From assembly GCA_963738205.1 (NCBI GenBank), contig CAVTVQ010000007.1, forward strand, positions 1,178,001-1,242,000: 64,000 nucleotides of DNA. The letters are read 5' to 3'. The first letter of the stretch is position 1. Each line of letters starts with the position of its first letter. The DNA comes from DATFQE01 sp963738205 (GTDB taxonomy: Bacteria > Actinomycetota > Thermoleophilia > Gaiellales > Gaiellaceae). The notes under the pieces are model-generated. The model made no database searches, was not told the origin of the DNA, and saw nothing but the letters and a program-made list of their open reading frames with translations. The position numbers were made by a program, and so were the translations under genes. Of this stretch, positions 48,694 to 59,800 are shown one piece after another.

Positions 48694-50625
48694 GCGTCAC
48701 CCGCCCAATCGCCGACCTCACCCCGCGCGAAGACGGCGGCATCCTCGTCTTCGTCGCGCTGCTGATGCCGGTCGTCCTGCTCTTCCTGGCGCTTGCCGTC
48801 GATGTCGGCAACTGGTGGGTCCACAAACGCCACCTGCAGCTGCAGGTCGACGCGGCCGCCCTCGCGGGCGGCGCGTTGCTCGGCGACTGCTTCACCGACC
48901 CCGCGAGCGCGAACATCGCGATTCAGAACGAGGCGACTCGGTTCGGGGGCGCAGGCGGTTCGAGCTACAACGGCCAGGTCGGCGGCGCGAACCAGGGGAC
49001 GATCAGCCTGCTCTTCCAGAGCACGACGTACGCCGCCGGTTCGGTCGGCGGGGACGACACGGAGACGCAGCCACCCTGCGACACGCCCAGCCTGATGCTC
49101 GACGTGAAGGCGAGCGAGGCAGGCTTGCCTCTCATCTTCAAGATTCCGGGTCTCACCGAAGTCAGCGCGATCAACGCGCATGCACGTGTCGAGCTGAAGC
49201 GGGTCGAGGTGCAGGAGGGCATGCTGCCCGTCGCCGTCCCCGACCTGCGCTTCACCTACGTCTTCGCGACCTTCGTCAACGAGACGACCGGAGCGACGCT
49301 CGGGACGGTGCAGCTCGAGCGAGCCGGTACGAGCGGCAACGAGCAGCTGTGGGTGACACCCGCAGGTATTCCCGTCCCCATCGCCTCGCAGCACGTCGGA
49401 GTACGGCTCCGCCTCGTCGGCGGCAGCGATCCGAACGCTGCGTGCGGGCAGCTCTACACGGAGTGCTACGACCTCGGCTCGCCGAACGGCGTAGCGCACA
49501 TCCGCGGCTGGAGCCCGGGCGCCGCACCGACGGTTCGCAACGCGTGGCTGCTTGCCTGGATCGTGCACCCCCGACGCCTACTTCGCAATCGGAGACTGCA
49601 GCGGCGGCATCCAGGCGGAGGTCGACCTGGGTGCGAACCACCCGCTGACCGGCGCCGACGTGACCGCGGAGGTATGGGCGAGCGTGGCCGGCAACGGCAT
49701 CTACCAGCTCAGCCCTGGTGGTACGGCCGGACTGGTCACCTGGACCGCCAACAGTGGCTTGCCGTTTGCCGGCGAAGGACCTCAGGCCGTCGAGCTTCAC
49801 TGGAACTGGAAGCAGACGTCGGGAACCTGGAACGGCTTCACCTGTAACACCAGGAACAACAACCCGTGCAAGGCGGAGGGAACGTTCGGCGGGGTCCAGC
49901 GGGCGTTCATCGGCGGCCCAGGCCGCTCCGGACCGCTGCGGCGCGTCCAGGTGTTCGAGAGCGGCGTCACGTCGTCGGGAAGCAACTCCTTCCAGACCGG
50001 CACCACGCCGACGCTCGGGCTCAGCATCGCCGTCACGGGCAGCCTCAAGGTGCAGTCGGAGGCCACCGACCCGGTGGTCGAGCTGCGAGTCACCGGCAGC
50101 CAGAACCAGTCGATCGACTGCGATCCGGCGATCCCGAACCTCGCGGACGAGATCGAGCAGGGGTGTGGTCCGGCTTACAAGATCAATCCGAGCTTCGCCT
50201 GCCCTGCCTACAATCAGCTCTGGTCGCTCCCCGAGCCCTGGCCGTGTGTGAAGACACAGACGGGCGGCGCGGTCGGCCAGGTGGAGCGCGGGCTGAAGCA
50301 ACGGATTCTCGGCGGTGCCAACACGTGTACCGCGCCGATCAACTGGCCGAGCTACAGCAGCGGCGACCCGCGCATCGTGCCGTTGATCATCACACCGTTC
50401 GGCAGCTTCGCCGGCACCGGCAACGACATCGTGCCGGTGATCGACTTCGCCGCCTTCTACGTCGTCGGCTGGAACAGCGACCCCTGCCCGGGCGCGCATT
50501 CCGTGCCCAAGGGCTATATCGCCGGCCATTTCATCAAGTACGCGGAGCCGAATCCGCGCGGTGCAGGCAAGACCGTCTGCGACCGCGACGTGCTCACACC
50601 CTGCGTCCCAGTAATGACCCGCTAG
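48690..50625 (+). CDS. TadG-like pilus protein, +1 frameshift in a C5 tract
   Basis: GTG 48690 begins REDGGILVFVALLMPVVLLF and VDVGNWWVHKRHLQLQVDAA, the TadG/Flp N-terminal helix and following helix, then a large extracellular domain. That frame fails after WIVHP at 49568-49572 (CCCCC) and resumes one base over as DAYFAIGDCSGGIQAEVD through to PVMTR at 50625. With four C's the protein would be 645 residues. So the product is cut to ~300 residues as sequenced unless the tract slips. No VWA MIDAS is obvious; several Cys occur in the second part. Surface/pilus assembly role inferred from position. Confidence 0.75.
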
Positions 50626-50638
50626 GAGGAGAGGAACC

Positions 50639-51427
50639 ATGGAACTTGCAACCAGACTCGTCTCGACGCGAAGGGGGACGTTGCTCGCAGCGCTGGTGAT
50701 CGCGGTGCTCGCCGGCGCGTCGATCCTGGTGTACCTGCAGAGCTATCGCGAAAGCCTGAAGACGCAGGGCGCCCTGGTCACCGTGCTCGTCGCGAAGGAG
50801 ACAATTCACAAAGGCACGTCCGGGAGCGTCGTGGCCGAGAAGGATCTGTACACCGCGACGACGATCCGGGAGAGCCAGCTGCTCGAGGGCGCCATGAGCG
50901 ACCCGGCGACGCTGCGCGATCGGGTTGCGACCCGCGAGATCTTCGAAGGCGCCCAGCTCACGGCGGCCGACTTTGGGACGGCCGGCGACTCGCTGGCTGC
51001 GAAGCTGACCGACCGTCAGCGTGTTGTCTCGATCCCGCTGGACGCGGCACACGGGCTGATCGACGGGCTCGAGGCAGGCAACCGTGTCGACGTCTACGCC
51101 GGGTTCAACGTGATTCCGCTCGGGCCCGACGGAAGGCCGTCCGACGGCGGGCAGGCGCGGCCCATGCTGCGGCTGATCCTCGGCAACGTGGCCGTGCTGG
51201 ACGTCGGCGAGAAGGCCAGGGGCACGGGCACGACGAACGTCAGCCTTCGCGTCGACGACGTCGACGCGGCCCAGCTCGCCTTCGCCGCAGACAACGGCAA
51301 GGTCTGGCTGGCACTGCGGCCCAGCGCGGGCGCGAAGGCCTCCAGGCCCAGGCTCGTCACGATCGAGACCACGCTGCTCGGCATTCCGCCGGTGCGGATT
51401 CTGAAGTCGGTCGGTGGTCGGCAGTGA
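50639..51427 (+). CDS. cpaB: Flp pilus assembly protein CpaB/RcpC
   Basis: 262 residues, AGGAGGAGAGG ribosome site. One N-terminal membrane helix (TLLAALVIAVLAGASILVYL) then a SAF-like domain (VLVAKETIHKGTSGSVVAEK, ATREIFEGAQL) and the RcpC domain (RVVSIPLDAAHGLIDGLEAG, NRVDVYAGF). CpaB lies outside the cytoplasmic membrane and supports Flp pilus assembly. Its stop overlaps cpaE (GTGA). Confidence 0.9.
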   Translation: MELATRLVSTRRGTLLAALVIAVLAGASILVYLQSYRESLKTQGALVTVLVAKETIHKGTSGSVVAEKDLYTATTIRESQLLEGAMSDPATLRDRVATREIFEGAQLTAADFGTAGDSLAAKLTDRQRVVSIPLDAAHGLIDGLEAGNRVDVYAGFNVIPLGPDGRPSDGGQARPMLRLILGNVAVLDVGEKARGTGTTNVSLRVDDVDAAQLAFAADNGKVWLALRPSAGAKASRPRLVTIETTLLGIPPVRILKSVGGRQ

Positions 51428-52635
51428 GCGGCCGCAATCTCCACGTCTACGCGGCGCTCGAAGGAAACCTCGGCCTGCAGGAGATTCGCGAGGCGCTCCC
51501 GAGCGGCACGCCGCTGCGCGCAGTCTCGCTGACCGACGCGGGGCTCTCCGCCGGTGAGATTCCGCCCGGAGCAGACCTCGTGGTCGTTGCCTGCTCGCAG
51601 TCGCACGACGAGGCGCTCGAGGTGATCGCGGCGGCGAGCTCGCAGCGGGCGGACAGGCCGGTCATCGTCCTCTACGAGGGGTCGCCGAACGGCTTCCTCG
51701 AGCGAGCCTTCGAGGCCGGCGCGGACGACCTCGTCGCGCTGCCGCACTCGGCGGGGCAGCTCGGGTTCGCGCTCGAGAAGGCGCTTGCACGACGGCGCCG
51801 CTCGGGGTCGTCTGCGGCCGATGGAGCGATGATCACGGTGCTCGGGCCCAAGGGCGGGACCGGCAAGACGGTGACATCCTCCAACCTCGCGGTTGCACTG
51901 GCGCTCGCGGGCCAGTCCACTGTTCTCGTCGACCTCGACCTGCAGTTCGGCGACGTGGGCCTGGCGCTCGGCCTGCAGCCGACCCGGACGATCTACGACC
52001 TCGCGGTCTCCGGCGGCTCGCTGGACGGCGAAAAGATCGACGGGTTCCTCGCCGAGCATCCGTCCGGGGCGAGGGCGCTGCTCGCGCCGCTTCGGCCCGA
52101 CCAGGCGGCGGCCATCGAGACGTCCTTCCTGCGCGAGGTCTTCCAGATCCTGCGCTCGCGCTGTGACTTTCTCCTTGTCGACACGCCCCCGGCGTTCACC
52201 GCGGAGGTGATCGCGGCTGTGGACGCTTCGACGCATCTCTGTGTCGTGGGGATGCTGGACGCGCTCTCGCTGAAGGACACGAAGATCGGGCTCGAGACGC
52301 TGGAGCAGATGGGCTACGACCCGTCTGCGGTCACGCTCGTCCTCAACCGCGCCGACTCGGACGTGGGCATCACGCAGCCGGACGTCGAGGAGCTGCTGGG
52401 ACGGGCACCCGACGTTCTCGTCGGCAGCGATCGCGCGATTCCGCGTGCACTCACGAGCGGGCAGCCGATCGTGGTGGCGGAACCGCGTTCGAAGGCGGCC
52501 GGGTCGTACGGTCAGCTTGCGCAGCGGTATCTGGCCGCGACGGCTCGCCGGGCTGAGGTGACTGAGGCCTCCGCGGCGCCGGAAGCGAACGGCGCTGGCC
52601 TCCGGCGGCTCCTGCTGCGGAAGGCGGCGAGCTAG
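51424..52635 (+). CDS. cpaE: pilus assembly ATPase CpaE/TadZ (MinD/ParA-like)
   Basis: 403 residues. Residues ~1-125 form a degenerate receiver-like domain, followed by a P-loop ATPase with the deviant Walker A LGPKGGTGKT (L140-T149), VLVDLDLQFGDVGLAL and LLVDTPPAFTAEV. TadZ/CpaE proteins sit at the cell pole or membrane and position the Tad machinery. GTG start overlapping cpaB. Confidence 0.9.
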   Translation: MSGRNLHVYAALEGNLGLQEIREALPSGTPLRAVSLTDAGLSAGEIPPGADLVVVACSQSHDEALEVIAAASSQRADRPVIVLYEGSPNGFLERAFEAGADDLVALPHSAGQLGFALEKALARRRRSGSSAADGAMITVLGPKGGTGKTVTSSNLAVALALAGQSTVLVDLDLQFGDVGLALGLQPTRTIYDLAVSGGSLDGEKIDGFLAEHPSGARALLAPLRPDQAAAIETSFLREVFQILRSRCDFLLVDTPPAFTAEVIAAVDASTHLCVVGMLDALSLKDTKIGLETLEQMGYDPSAVTLVLNRADSDVGITQPDVEELLGRAPDVLVGSDRAIPRALTSGQPIVVAEPRSKAAGSYGQLAQRYLAATARRAEVTEASAAPEANGAGLRRLLLRKAAS

Positions 52636-52637
52636 CG

Positions 52638-54035
52638 ATGGAGCTGCACGAGCGCATAGCGGCTTCTCCGAACGGCGGCGCGATCGGCGCCGGCTCGAAC
52701 GGCAACGGAAGCGACCCCTTCGCCGAGCTCAAGAATCGGATCCATCTCGCGCTCGTCAGCGAGCTCGGGCCGCGCCTCTTCGAAGTCGAGGACGGCGGAG
52801 CGGTTCGCAGTCGCGTCGAGCTCGAGATCGGCGAACAGCTCGCTCAGGAAACAGGCGTGTCCCGCGAGGACCGGCAGCGTCTCGCGGCCGAGATCGCCGA
52901 CGACATCTTCGGCTACGGACCGCTCGAGCGCCTGCTCGGCGATCCGTCGGTCTCGGAGATCATGGTCAACGGCCCGAAGGACATCTGGATCGAGCGTGCC
53001 GGTCGGCTGTCCCAGTCGTCCCTCACGTTCACGGATACGTCGCATCTGCGCCGGATCATCACGAAGATGGTCGGGCAGATCGGACGGCGCATCGACGAGT
53101 CGTCGCCGCTGGTGGACGCGCGGCTCCCGGACGGGTCGCGCGTCAACGCGATCATCCCGCCGCTCTCGCTCTCGGGCCCGCTGCTGACGATCCGCAAGTT
53201 CGCGCAGAACCGCTTCGCCATGCCCGAGCTGATCGAGATCGGCACGATCTCGCGGGAGGCCGGCGAGTTCCTGGAGTGCTGCATCGGCGCCCAGCTGAAC
53301 ATGCTGATCTCGGGCGGCACCGGCTCGGGCAAGACGACGTTCCTGAACGCGTTGTCGGCGACGATCTCCGACAGCGACCGGATCATCACGATCGAGGACG
53401 CCGCCGAGCTCCAGCTCGACCAGCGGCACGTGCTCCGGTTGGAGTCGCGCCCCGAGAACATCGAGGGCGAGGGCGAGATCACGATTCGCGACCTCGTTCG
53501 AAACGCTCTGCGCATGCGCCCTGACCGGATCATCGTCGGAGAGGTCCGCGGGGCCGAGGCCCTCGACATGCTCCAGGCGATGAACACGGGTCACGAGGGC
53601 TCGCTCTCGACCGTGCATGCGAACTCGCCCCGTGACGCGCTCAACCGCCTCGAGACGATGGTGCTGATGGCGGGCTACGAGCTGCCTCTCCGCGCGATCC
53701 GAAGCCACGTCTCGTCGGCGCTCGAGCTCGTCGTCCAGCTCGACCGCCTCGACGACGGCTCGCGCCGTGTGGTGGAGATCTCGGAGGTGCAGCGGATGGA
53801 GGGCGAGGTGATCACCCTCCAGAAGCTCTTCGAGTTCAAGGTCGACCACTTCGACGCCGACCGGCGGATCGTCGGCCGGCTGCATCCGACGGGGCTGCGA
53901 CCGGGGTTCCTGGCCAAGTTCGAGCGTCACGGGATCAAGCTGCCCCTCAACCTCTTCGGTGGAGCCGCCAACGCGATCTTCGGAGCCAACACGCAGGCGC
54001 TGCAGGACCGTGTCAACGGGGGCGAGGGCCGATGA
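52638..54035 (+). CDS. tadA: Tad secretion ATPase TadA/CpaF
   Basis: 465 residues of the VirB11/GspE superfamily. After an N-terminal helical domain come DDIFGYGPLERLLGDPSVSE, Walker A GGTGSGKT (G226-T233), the Asp box ITIEDAAELQLDQ, Walker B DRIIVGEVRG and the His box STVHANSPRDALNRLETM. The hexameric ATPase drives pilin polymerisation. ATG two bases after cpaE; ATGA overlap with the next gene. Confidence 0.95.
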   Translation: MELHERIAASPNGGAIGAGSNGNGSDPFAELKNRIHLALVSELGPRLFEVEDGGAVRSRVELEIGEQLAQETGVSREDRQRLAAEIADDIFGYGPLERLLGDPSVSEIMVNGPKDIWIERAGRLSQSSLTFTDTSHLRRIITKMVGQIGRRIDESSPLVDARLPDGSRVNAIIPPLSLSGPLLTIRKFAQNRFAMPELIEIGTISREAGEFLECCIGAQLNMLISGGTGSGKTTFLNALSATISDSDRIITIEDAAELQLDQRHVLRLESRPENIEGEGEITIRDLVRNALRMRPDRIIVGEVRGAEALDMLQAMNTGHEGSLSTVHANSPRDALNRLETMVLMAGYELPLRAIRSHVSSALELVVQLDRLDDGSRRVVEISEVQRMEGEVITLQKLFEFKVDHFDADRRIVGRLHPTGLRPGFLAKFERHGIKLPLNLFGGAANAIFGANTQALQDRVNGGEGR

Positions 54036-55888
54036 GAACCGTGCGGGCACTGCTCGTCGCCCTTGCCGGGACGCTCGTCCTGGCCGGCGCGTCCGCCGCG
54101 GCGACCGCCGACGTCAAGATCGCTCCGGTCACGCGCCTTCCCTTCCCGGAGCGCGGCTACGTCCTGAGCGTGCCCAAGGGGGCCGAGGTCGCTGCCGGTG
54201 CGGTCGAGGTGCAGGAGAACGGCCTCCGCGTCGCTGGCGTCAAGGTCGACCCGCTCGCCAAGAGCGGGCTCCGCTTCGGCGTCGTCCTCGCGCTGGACTC
54301 CAGCGAGAGCATGACCGGCGCTCCGGCCACCGCGGCGCTCCAGGCGGCGCGCGCCTTCGTGTCGCATCGAGCGCAGGCCGAGGAGGTCGGTGTGGTCGCC
54401 TTCAACACCGACATTTCGGTGCTGAGCACACCGACCCGCGACGGCGCCGCGCTCCGGAAGGCGTTGGCGGAGCCGCCTGAAATTGCCTACGGGACCCATA
54501 TCAACGACGCGCTCATGCGGTCGCTCACGCTGCTGCGCAAGGCGCGGCTCTCCGCGGGCTCGATCGTCCTGCTCTCGGACGGTCAGGAAGTCGGCAGCGT
54601 CCTGCCGCTCGACGAGGTCATTGCGCTCGCGAAGGCGCAGCAAGTGCGGGTCTTCACGGTCGCGCTTCGCTCCCGAGCATTCGACGCTTCGACACTTCGG
54701 ACCATCGCCGACCGGACCGGAGGGTCGTACGCCGAGGCTCGTTCGGCAGCCGAGCTCGCACCGATCTACGAGGCCCTCGGCGAGCAGCTGGCGGGCGAGT
54801 ACCTGGTTCGCTATCGCTCGGTCGCGCGCCCGAACTCCCAGGTCGACGTCACGGTCAAGGTTGCCGGGGCCGGGGGCGCTGCCACGGAATACGTCGCGCC
54901 GACGCCCTCGCTGCTGCCTCCGTACCACCGCTCGCCCGTCTCCAGGTTCCTGCTCTCGGGCGGGTCGGTCGTGGTGATCAGCCTGCTCTTCGCCCTGCTC
55001 GTCTGCGCGCTGCTGCTCCTGCTCGCCCGACGGCCGAAGAGCACCGTCGTCGCGCGGGTCAAGACGTTCGCCAGCGAGCCGGTGACGCGCCCCGAAGGTG
55101 CGGCCAGCGCGGTCGTGCGCGCGGCGACGCGGAACCGCTATGCAAGCGGCTGGTGGGCGAAGCTCGAGCGCGATCTCGAGCTCGCCAGGATGACCGTGAC
55201 GCCGCGGCAGCTCGTCGGACGGGCGCTCGCGGTGACCTTCCTGATCGTGTTCGTCGCCTTCGTGCTCTCGGCGCCGCTCTTCGCGCTGTTCGGGCTCGTC
55301 CCCCCGCTCGTCGCCCGCATGATCGTGCAGCGCAAGGTCAAGCGGATTCGTACCGACTTCGCCGAGCAGTTCCCGGGGAGCCTGCAGGTGCTCGCATCGG
55401 CGCTGCGTGCCGGTCACAGCTTCAACGGCGCCCTCGGGGTCGTCGTCGACAACGCGCACGAGCCGGCACGCTCGGAGCTCGCGCGCGTGTTGCAGGACGA
55501 CCGTCTCGGCGTGCTGCCGGAGGACGCGATCAGGCGGCTCGCCCGCCGGATGGAAAATCGCGACATCGAGCAGGTGGCACTGCTCGCGGAGCTCCAGCGG
55601 ACGTCGGGCGGCAACTCGGCCGAGATCCTCGACACGGTCGTCGGCACGATCCGCGAGCGAGCGGAGATCCGCCGGCTCGTTCGGACGCTCACCGCGCAGG
55701 GCCGGATGGCCCGCTGGATCCTCACGGCGCTGCCGGTCTTCCTGACCGCCTTTCTCTGGCTCGTCCACCCCGACGTCATGGGGCACTTCTTCACCAGCGG
55801 CGGCGGGCAGTTCGCCCTGCTGATCGCGGTGCTGATGGTCGCGGCCGGTTCTCTCCTCATCCAACGCATCGTCGACATCGACGTCTAG
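54032..55888 (+). CDS. fusion of a von Willebrand A domain to TadB-type T2SSF membrane protein
   Basis: 618 residues. A signal peptide (~1-26) leads to an extracytoplasmic VWA domain (~80-270) whose MIDAS is DSSES (D89, S91, S93), with VLLSDGQE contributing the later Asp. A membrane helix follows near 306-334 (VVVISLLFALLVCALLLLL), then a TadB core: more helices and a T2SSF domain from ~440 (FAEQFPGSLQVLASALRAGH). TadB is normally ~300 residues without VWA and is the inner-membrane platform for TadA. The fusion puts a metal-dependent adhesion fold on the same chain. Overlaps tadA (ATGA). Confidence 0.9.
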   Translation: MRTVRALLVALAGTLVLAGASAAATADVKIAPVTRLPFPERGYVLSVPKGAEVAAGAVEVQENGLRVAGVKVDPLAKSGLRFGVVLALDSSESMTGAPATAALQAARAFVSHRAQAEEVGVVAFNTDISVLSTPTRDGAALRKALAEPPEIAYGTHINDALMRSLTLLRKARLSAGSIVLLSDGQEVGSVLPLDEVIALAKAQQVRVFTVALRSRAFDASTLRTIADRTGGSYAEARSAAELAPIYEALGEQLAGEYLVRYRSVARPNSQVDVTVKVAGAGGAATEYVAPTPSLLPPYHRSPVSRFLLSGGSVVVISLLFALLVCALLLLLARRPKSTVVARVKTFASEPVTRPEGAASAVVRAATRNRYASGWWAKLERDLELARMTVTPRQLVGRALAVTFLIVFVAFVLSAPLFALFGLVPPLVARMIVQRKVKRIRTDFAEQFPGSLQVLASALRAGHSFNGALGVVVDNAHEPARSELARVLQDDRLGVLPEDAIRRLARRMENRDIEQVALLAELQRTSGGNSAEILDTVVGTIRERAEIRRLVRTLTAQGRMARWILTALPVFLTAFLWLVHPDVMGHFFTSGGGQFALLIAVLMVAAGSLLIQRIVDIDV

Positions 55889-55898
55889 GAGCCGCCAC

Positions 55899-56816
55899 AT
55901 GGCCCTCATGCTCATTCTCGGTCTCACGCTCATCGCCGCCTCGACCCTGCTCGTGCTGCGGTCGTTCGCCCTCCCGCGTGCCGGGCGGCGCCGGACGCTC
56001 GACCAGATCGCGGTCTACGGCTTCCGCTCCGCGACCGTCACCGAGGAGACGCCTGACCTGCGCGCCACCTTCGGGGAGCTCGCGACCGCGACCGGCGAAA
56101 AGGCGCTCGCGCGGTTCGACCGCCTGCAGGCGGGCGAGCGGCGCCTGCGCGAGCTGCTCAATTCGGCGGGCATGTACACGACCTCGGTGGCCTCGTTCAC
56201 CGGCGGGCGCATCCTCGCGGCCATGCTCGGCCCAGCCTTGCTGTTCCTGCTCTCGCTCACCGGCAGCCTCGACGTCCGGCTGCTGCTCGGCGGCGCCCTG
56301 CTCACGGTGATGGGGTGGTACCTGCCGTACGTCCGGGTACAGCGGCGCGCCCGCCTCCGGCTCGAGGAGGTCGACCGGGAAGTGCCGGAGCTCGTCGACC
56401 TGCTGGTGACGACCGTGGAGGCAGGCGTGGGGTTCGCGGCCGGCCTGCAGCTCGCGTCGCGCAGCATCGAAGGCCCGCTCGGCCAGGAGTTGCGGCTCGC
56501 CCTACGCGAGCAGAGCCTCGGCCTGACGCCGGAGGAGGCGCTGCGGAACCTGTCGCTGCGGGTGGACAGCCCAGCGACCCGCGCGTTCACCCAGGCGCTC
56601 GTGCAAGGGGAGTCGCTGGGCGTCTCGATCGGGACGATCCTGCGCGACCTGGCGACCGACATGCGCAAGCGGCGGCGGCAGGCGGCGGAGGAACGTGCGC
56701 AGAAGACGCCGACGAAGATCCTCTTCCCGCTGATCGCCCTGATCCTGCCGGCGATGTTCATCGTCACCCTCGGCCCCGTGCTCATGGAGGCCATGAGCTT
56801 CCTCACGTCCTCGTGA
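55899..56816 (+). CDS. tadC: Tad platform protein TadC (T2SSF family)
   Basis: 305 residues: an N-terminal helix (MALMLILGLTLIAASTLLVL), two central helices, a T2SSF domain (VDREVPELVDLLVTTVEAG, ALVQGESLGVSIGTILRDLA) and a terminal helix (LIALILPAMFIVTLGPVLM). With TadB it forms the inner-membrane platform on which TadA acts. Ten bases after the fusion gene, with AGGAG in between. Confidence 0.92.
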   Translation: MALMLILGLTLIAASTLLVLRSFALPRAGRRRTLDQIAVYGFRSATVTEETPDLRATFGELATATGEKALARFDRLQAGERRLRELLNSAGMYTTSVASFTGGRILAAMLGPALLFLLSLTGSLDVRLLLGGALLTVMGWYLPYVRVQRRARLRLEEVDREVPELVDLLVTTVEAGVGFAAGLQLASRSIEGPLGQELRLALREQSLGLTPEEALRNLSLRVDSPATRAFTQALVQGESLGVSIGTILRDLATDMRKRRRQAAEERAQKTPTKILFPLIALILPAMFIVTLGPVLMEAMSFLTSS

Positions 56817-56896
56817 ACGCACGGCGCGCCAATCGGGTGGGTGGGACCACTCCTCCGTGGGAGGGAGCGGGCACGCGTCACGGGCAGGATCGCCTC

Positions 56897-59800
56897 GTGT
56901 CCCGGCGTTCGATCCCGTTCCTGGTGACGGCCACGGCGTTCCTCGCGGCGTTGCTCTCGCTGGTTGTGCCCGCTTCCGCCCAGGCGGCGCTTGCGACGCC
57001 GACGCCTGTTGCGCCCGCGAACGGCCTGAGCGTCGACGCGCTGCCTGCGTTCTCGTGGGCTGCCGTCGCCGGCGCCGACCGGTACGAGTTCCAGCTTGCC
57101 GCCGACAGCGGCATGAACTCACCGGTGCTCGGGCGCGGTGAGGATCAGTTCGCAACCCGCAACACGCGCGCGACGCTCAAGAAGACGATTCCGAACGGCA
57201 CCTACTTCTGGCGGGTCCGCGCGCTCGAGAAGAACGGCACGCCGTCGGCCTGGACTGCGCCGCGCGCACTCGTGAAGTCGTGGACGTCGGCCCCGGCGCT
57301 GCAGTCCCCCGCCCCGGGCGCGATCATGGTGCACCCGACGCATCCGCTGGTACTGCGCTGGTCGTCCGTGCCCCGCGCCGCGAAGTACATCGTCTCGATC
57401 GGCACCGACCCGTCACTCGGCACGATGGTCAATCCCAGTGTCGAAACGTCGGGGACGGTCTACGCCCCGCGCTCGACGCTGCTGCCGCCCGGCACGTACT
57501 ACTGGAACGTGACGCCGATCGACGCGCAGGGTCATCGCGGCGCGCCGTCGCCGGTGCAGTCGTTCATCTGGACGTGGCCGACCTCGACGCTGACGCGCGT
57601 GGATGACATCTTCGCCGCGCCGGAGGTGTTCGACCCGCTGTTCTCGTGGGATCCGGTCGCCGGTGCTGCTCGGTACGAGCTCGACATCAACCCGTCGGTG
57701 GACTTCGCCCCCGGCTCGAAGGTCTGCTGCGCCAACCCGGTGATCGGCACCTCGTACGCGCCCACCGTGGTGTTCAAGGACAACACCTACTACTGGCGCG
57801 TGCGCGCGCTCGACACGAGCGGGAATCCCGGCCTGTGGAACGCCGGCCCGAACTTCTCGAAGACGTTCGACAAGGTGCCGCCGACGCCCGGCTCGAGCAT
57901 CAAGAACCTGCGCATGCGTGACCATCTGGCCGACCCCGGGACCGATGCCGAGCCGGGCACCGCCGGGTACCAGACCAGAGTGCCGGCGCTGCGCTGGGAC
58001 CCGGTGCCGGGCGCCGCGTCCTACGAAGCCGAAGTCGCTCCCTACGAGTCCGGCCTCTGCAACTGGACCGCGAGCGGCCTACGTCACTGGCGCGTGAAGA
58101 CGAGCGTGCCGTTCTGGACGCCGCTCGGCTCGGGGTGGGTCGGCGTCAAGCCCTACTCCGATCCGCTCGCAGTCGCGACCGATGCACCCAGGCTCGAAGC
58201 GGGCCAGGGCTACTGCGCCCGCGTTCGCGCGCGCAGCGACCGCGACAGCGCCAACGGCGAGGTCTACGGCGACTACACGTACCTCGAGGACGGCACCGGC
58301 AAGTCGTTCACGTTCCTCGACTATCCGGACACAGACCGCGAGGGCCCCGCCGGCTCGTACCTTGCCGCCGGCGAGTACGTCCTGCCTGTGACCGGGTCGA
58401 TGAACGGCCGGACGCCGTTCTTCAGCTGGAAGCCGCTGCCGCGACTGCCACACAAGACGCTGCGCAACACCGCCAACGCGGAAGCGCTGACGATCTCCGA
58501 GCCGTCGACGCCCGGGAGCTTCTCCGCGACTGTCCGCGAGCACGTTGCCGACACTTCCAAGGACGAGCTCGTGCTGACGAAGTCGCCGAGCGGTGGGCCC
58601 TGGACGTACACGTATCCCGACACCGACCTCGGCGCGCTTGAAACGGCGGTCGAGGGCGATCCTGCACACACCCTGGACGTCGTCGTCCATGTCGACGGGA
58701 CCCCGCTGGCGCGCGTCGCCAACTCGCCGTTCACGTCGGCCCAGTCGTACTACGTTCTCGTCTCGAAGGATCCGAGCTTCAGCAACATCGTCGACTACGC
58801 CTTCACGCAGCTGCCCCTCTACGCGCCGCGCAGCTCGGCCAAGCCGACGACCTACCCGGACGAGACGACGTCCTACTACTGGGCCGTGTTGCCGGCCGTC
58901 CTCGGGAACGGGTCACTGTCGACCGGCAACCCGTTGCTGGCCTCGCCCTCGAGCTTCCAGAAGCAGTCCGTCCCGCCGGCGCAGACGTCGCCCGCAAACG
59001 GCGCCGCGGTCGAGCTCCAGCCGACTTTCCGCTGGACGCCTGTCGAAGGCGCCCGCCGCTACCGGATCCAGGTCGCGGAGGATCCCACCTTCGGCTCGCT
59101 CGTCGACGACCTGGTCACGGACTCGACGGCGTACACCAGCAACACCTCGTACCCGGCCGACACCGTTCTCTACTGGCGCGTCCGCGCCGATGACGAGAAC
59201 CTGATCGGCCTCACCTGGTCGGCGGCGGGCACGTTCCAGCGCAGGCTCCCGTCGCCGGTCCCGAGCGCAGCCAGCCCGGGCTCCGGCGAGGGCATCCCGC
59301 TCTGGACGTGGGCGCCGCTCACGGGGGCGGTCTCCTACGACGTCGCCGTGGACGAGCCCGACGGCGACCACTCCGAATTCACCGACTTCCGGTCGGCCGC
59401 GTTCACGGCCACGAAGATGACCGGCACCGGCGTCTGGGGCTGGCGTGTCCGTGCGGAGTTCCCGAAGCCGGTCGGCACGCAGGTTCAGCCCGGCGCGTGG
59501 TCCGCGACGAAGCCCTTCACGCGCACGATCTCCGAGCCCGGCGGGGCCAGGACGGAGGTGAGCGGCGTCTCCGTGCTGCTGTCCTGGAATGCCAAGCCGG
59601 CCGCCAAGAACTACCGCCTTCAGATTTCACAGCGGGCGGACTTCCAGGTCAACGTGGAGCAGATCGACACGGACAACACGAGCTTCGCGCCGCTCCTGAC
59701 GCTCCCGGGCTACCTGACCGGAGGCAGCTTCTGGTGGCGCGTCGCCGCCCAGGACGAGGACAGGAACATCGGCGACTACACCCCGGCGCACCAGTTCACC

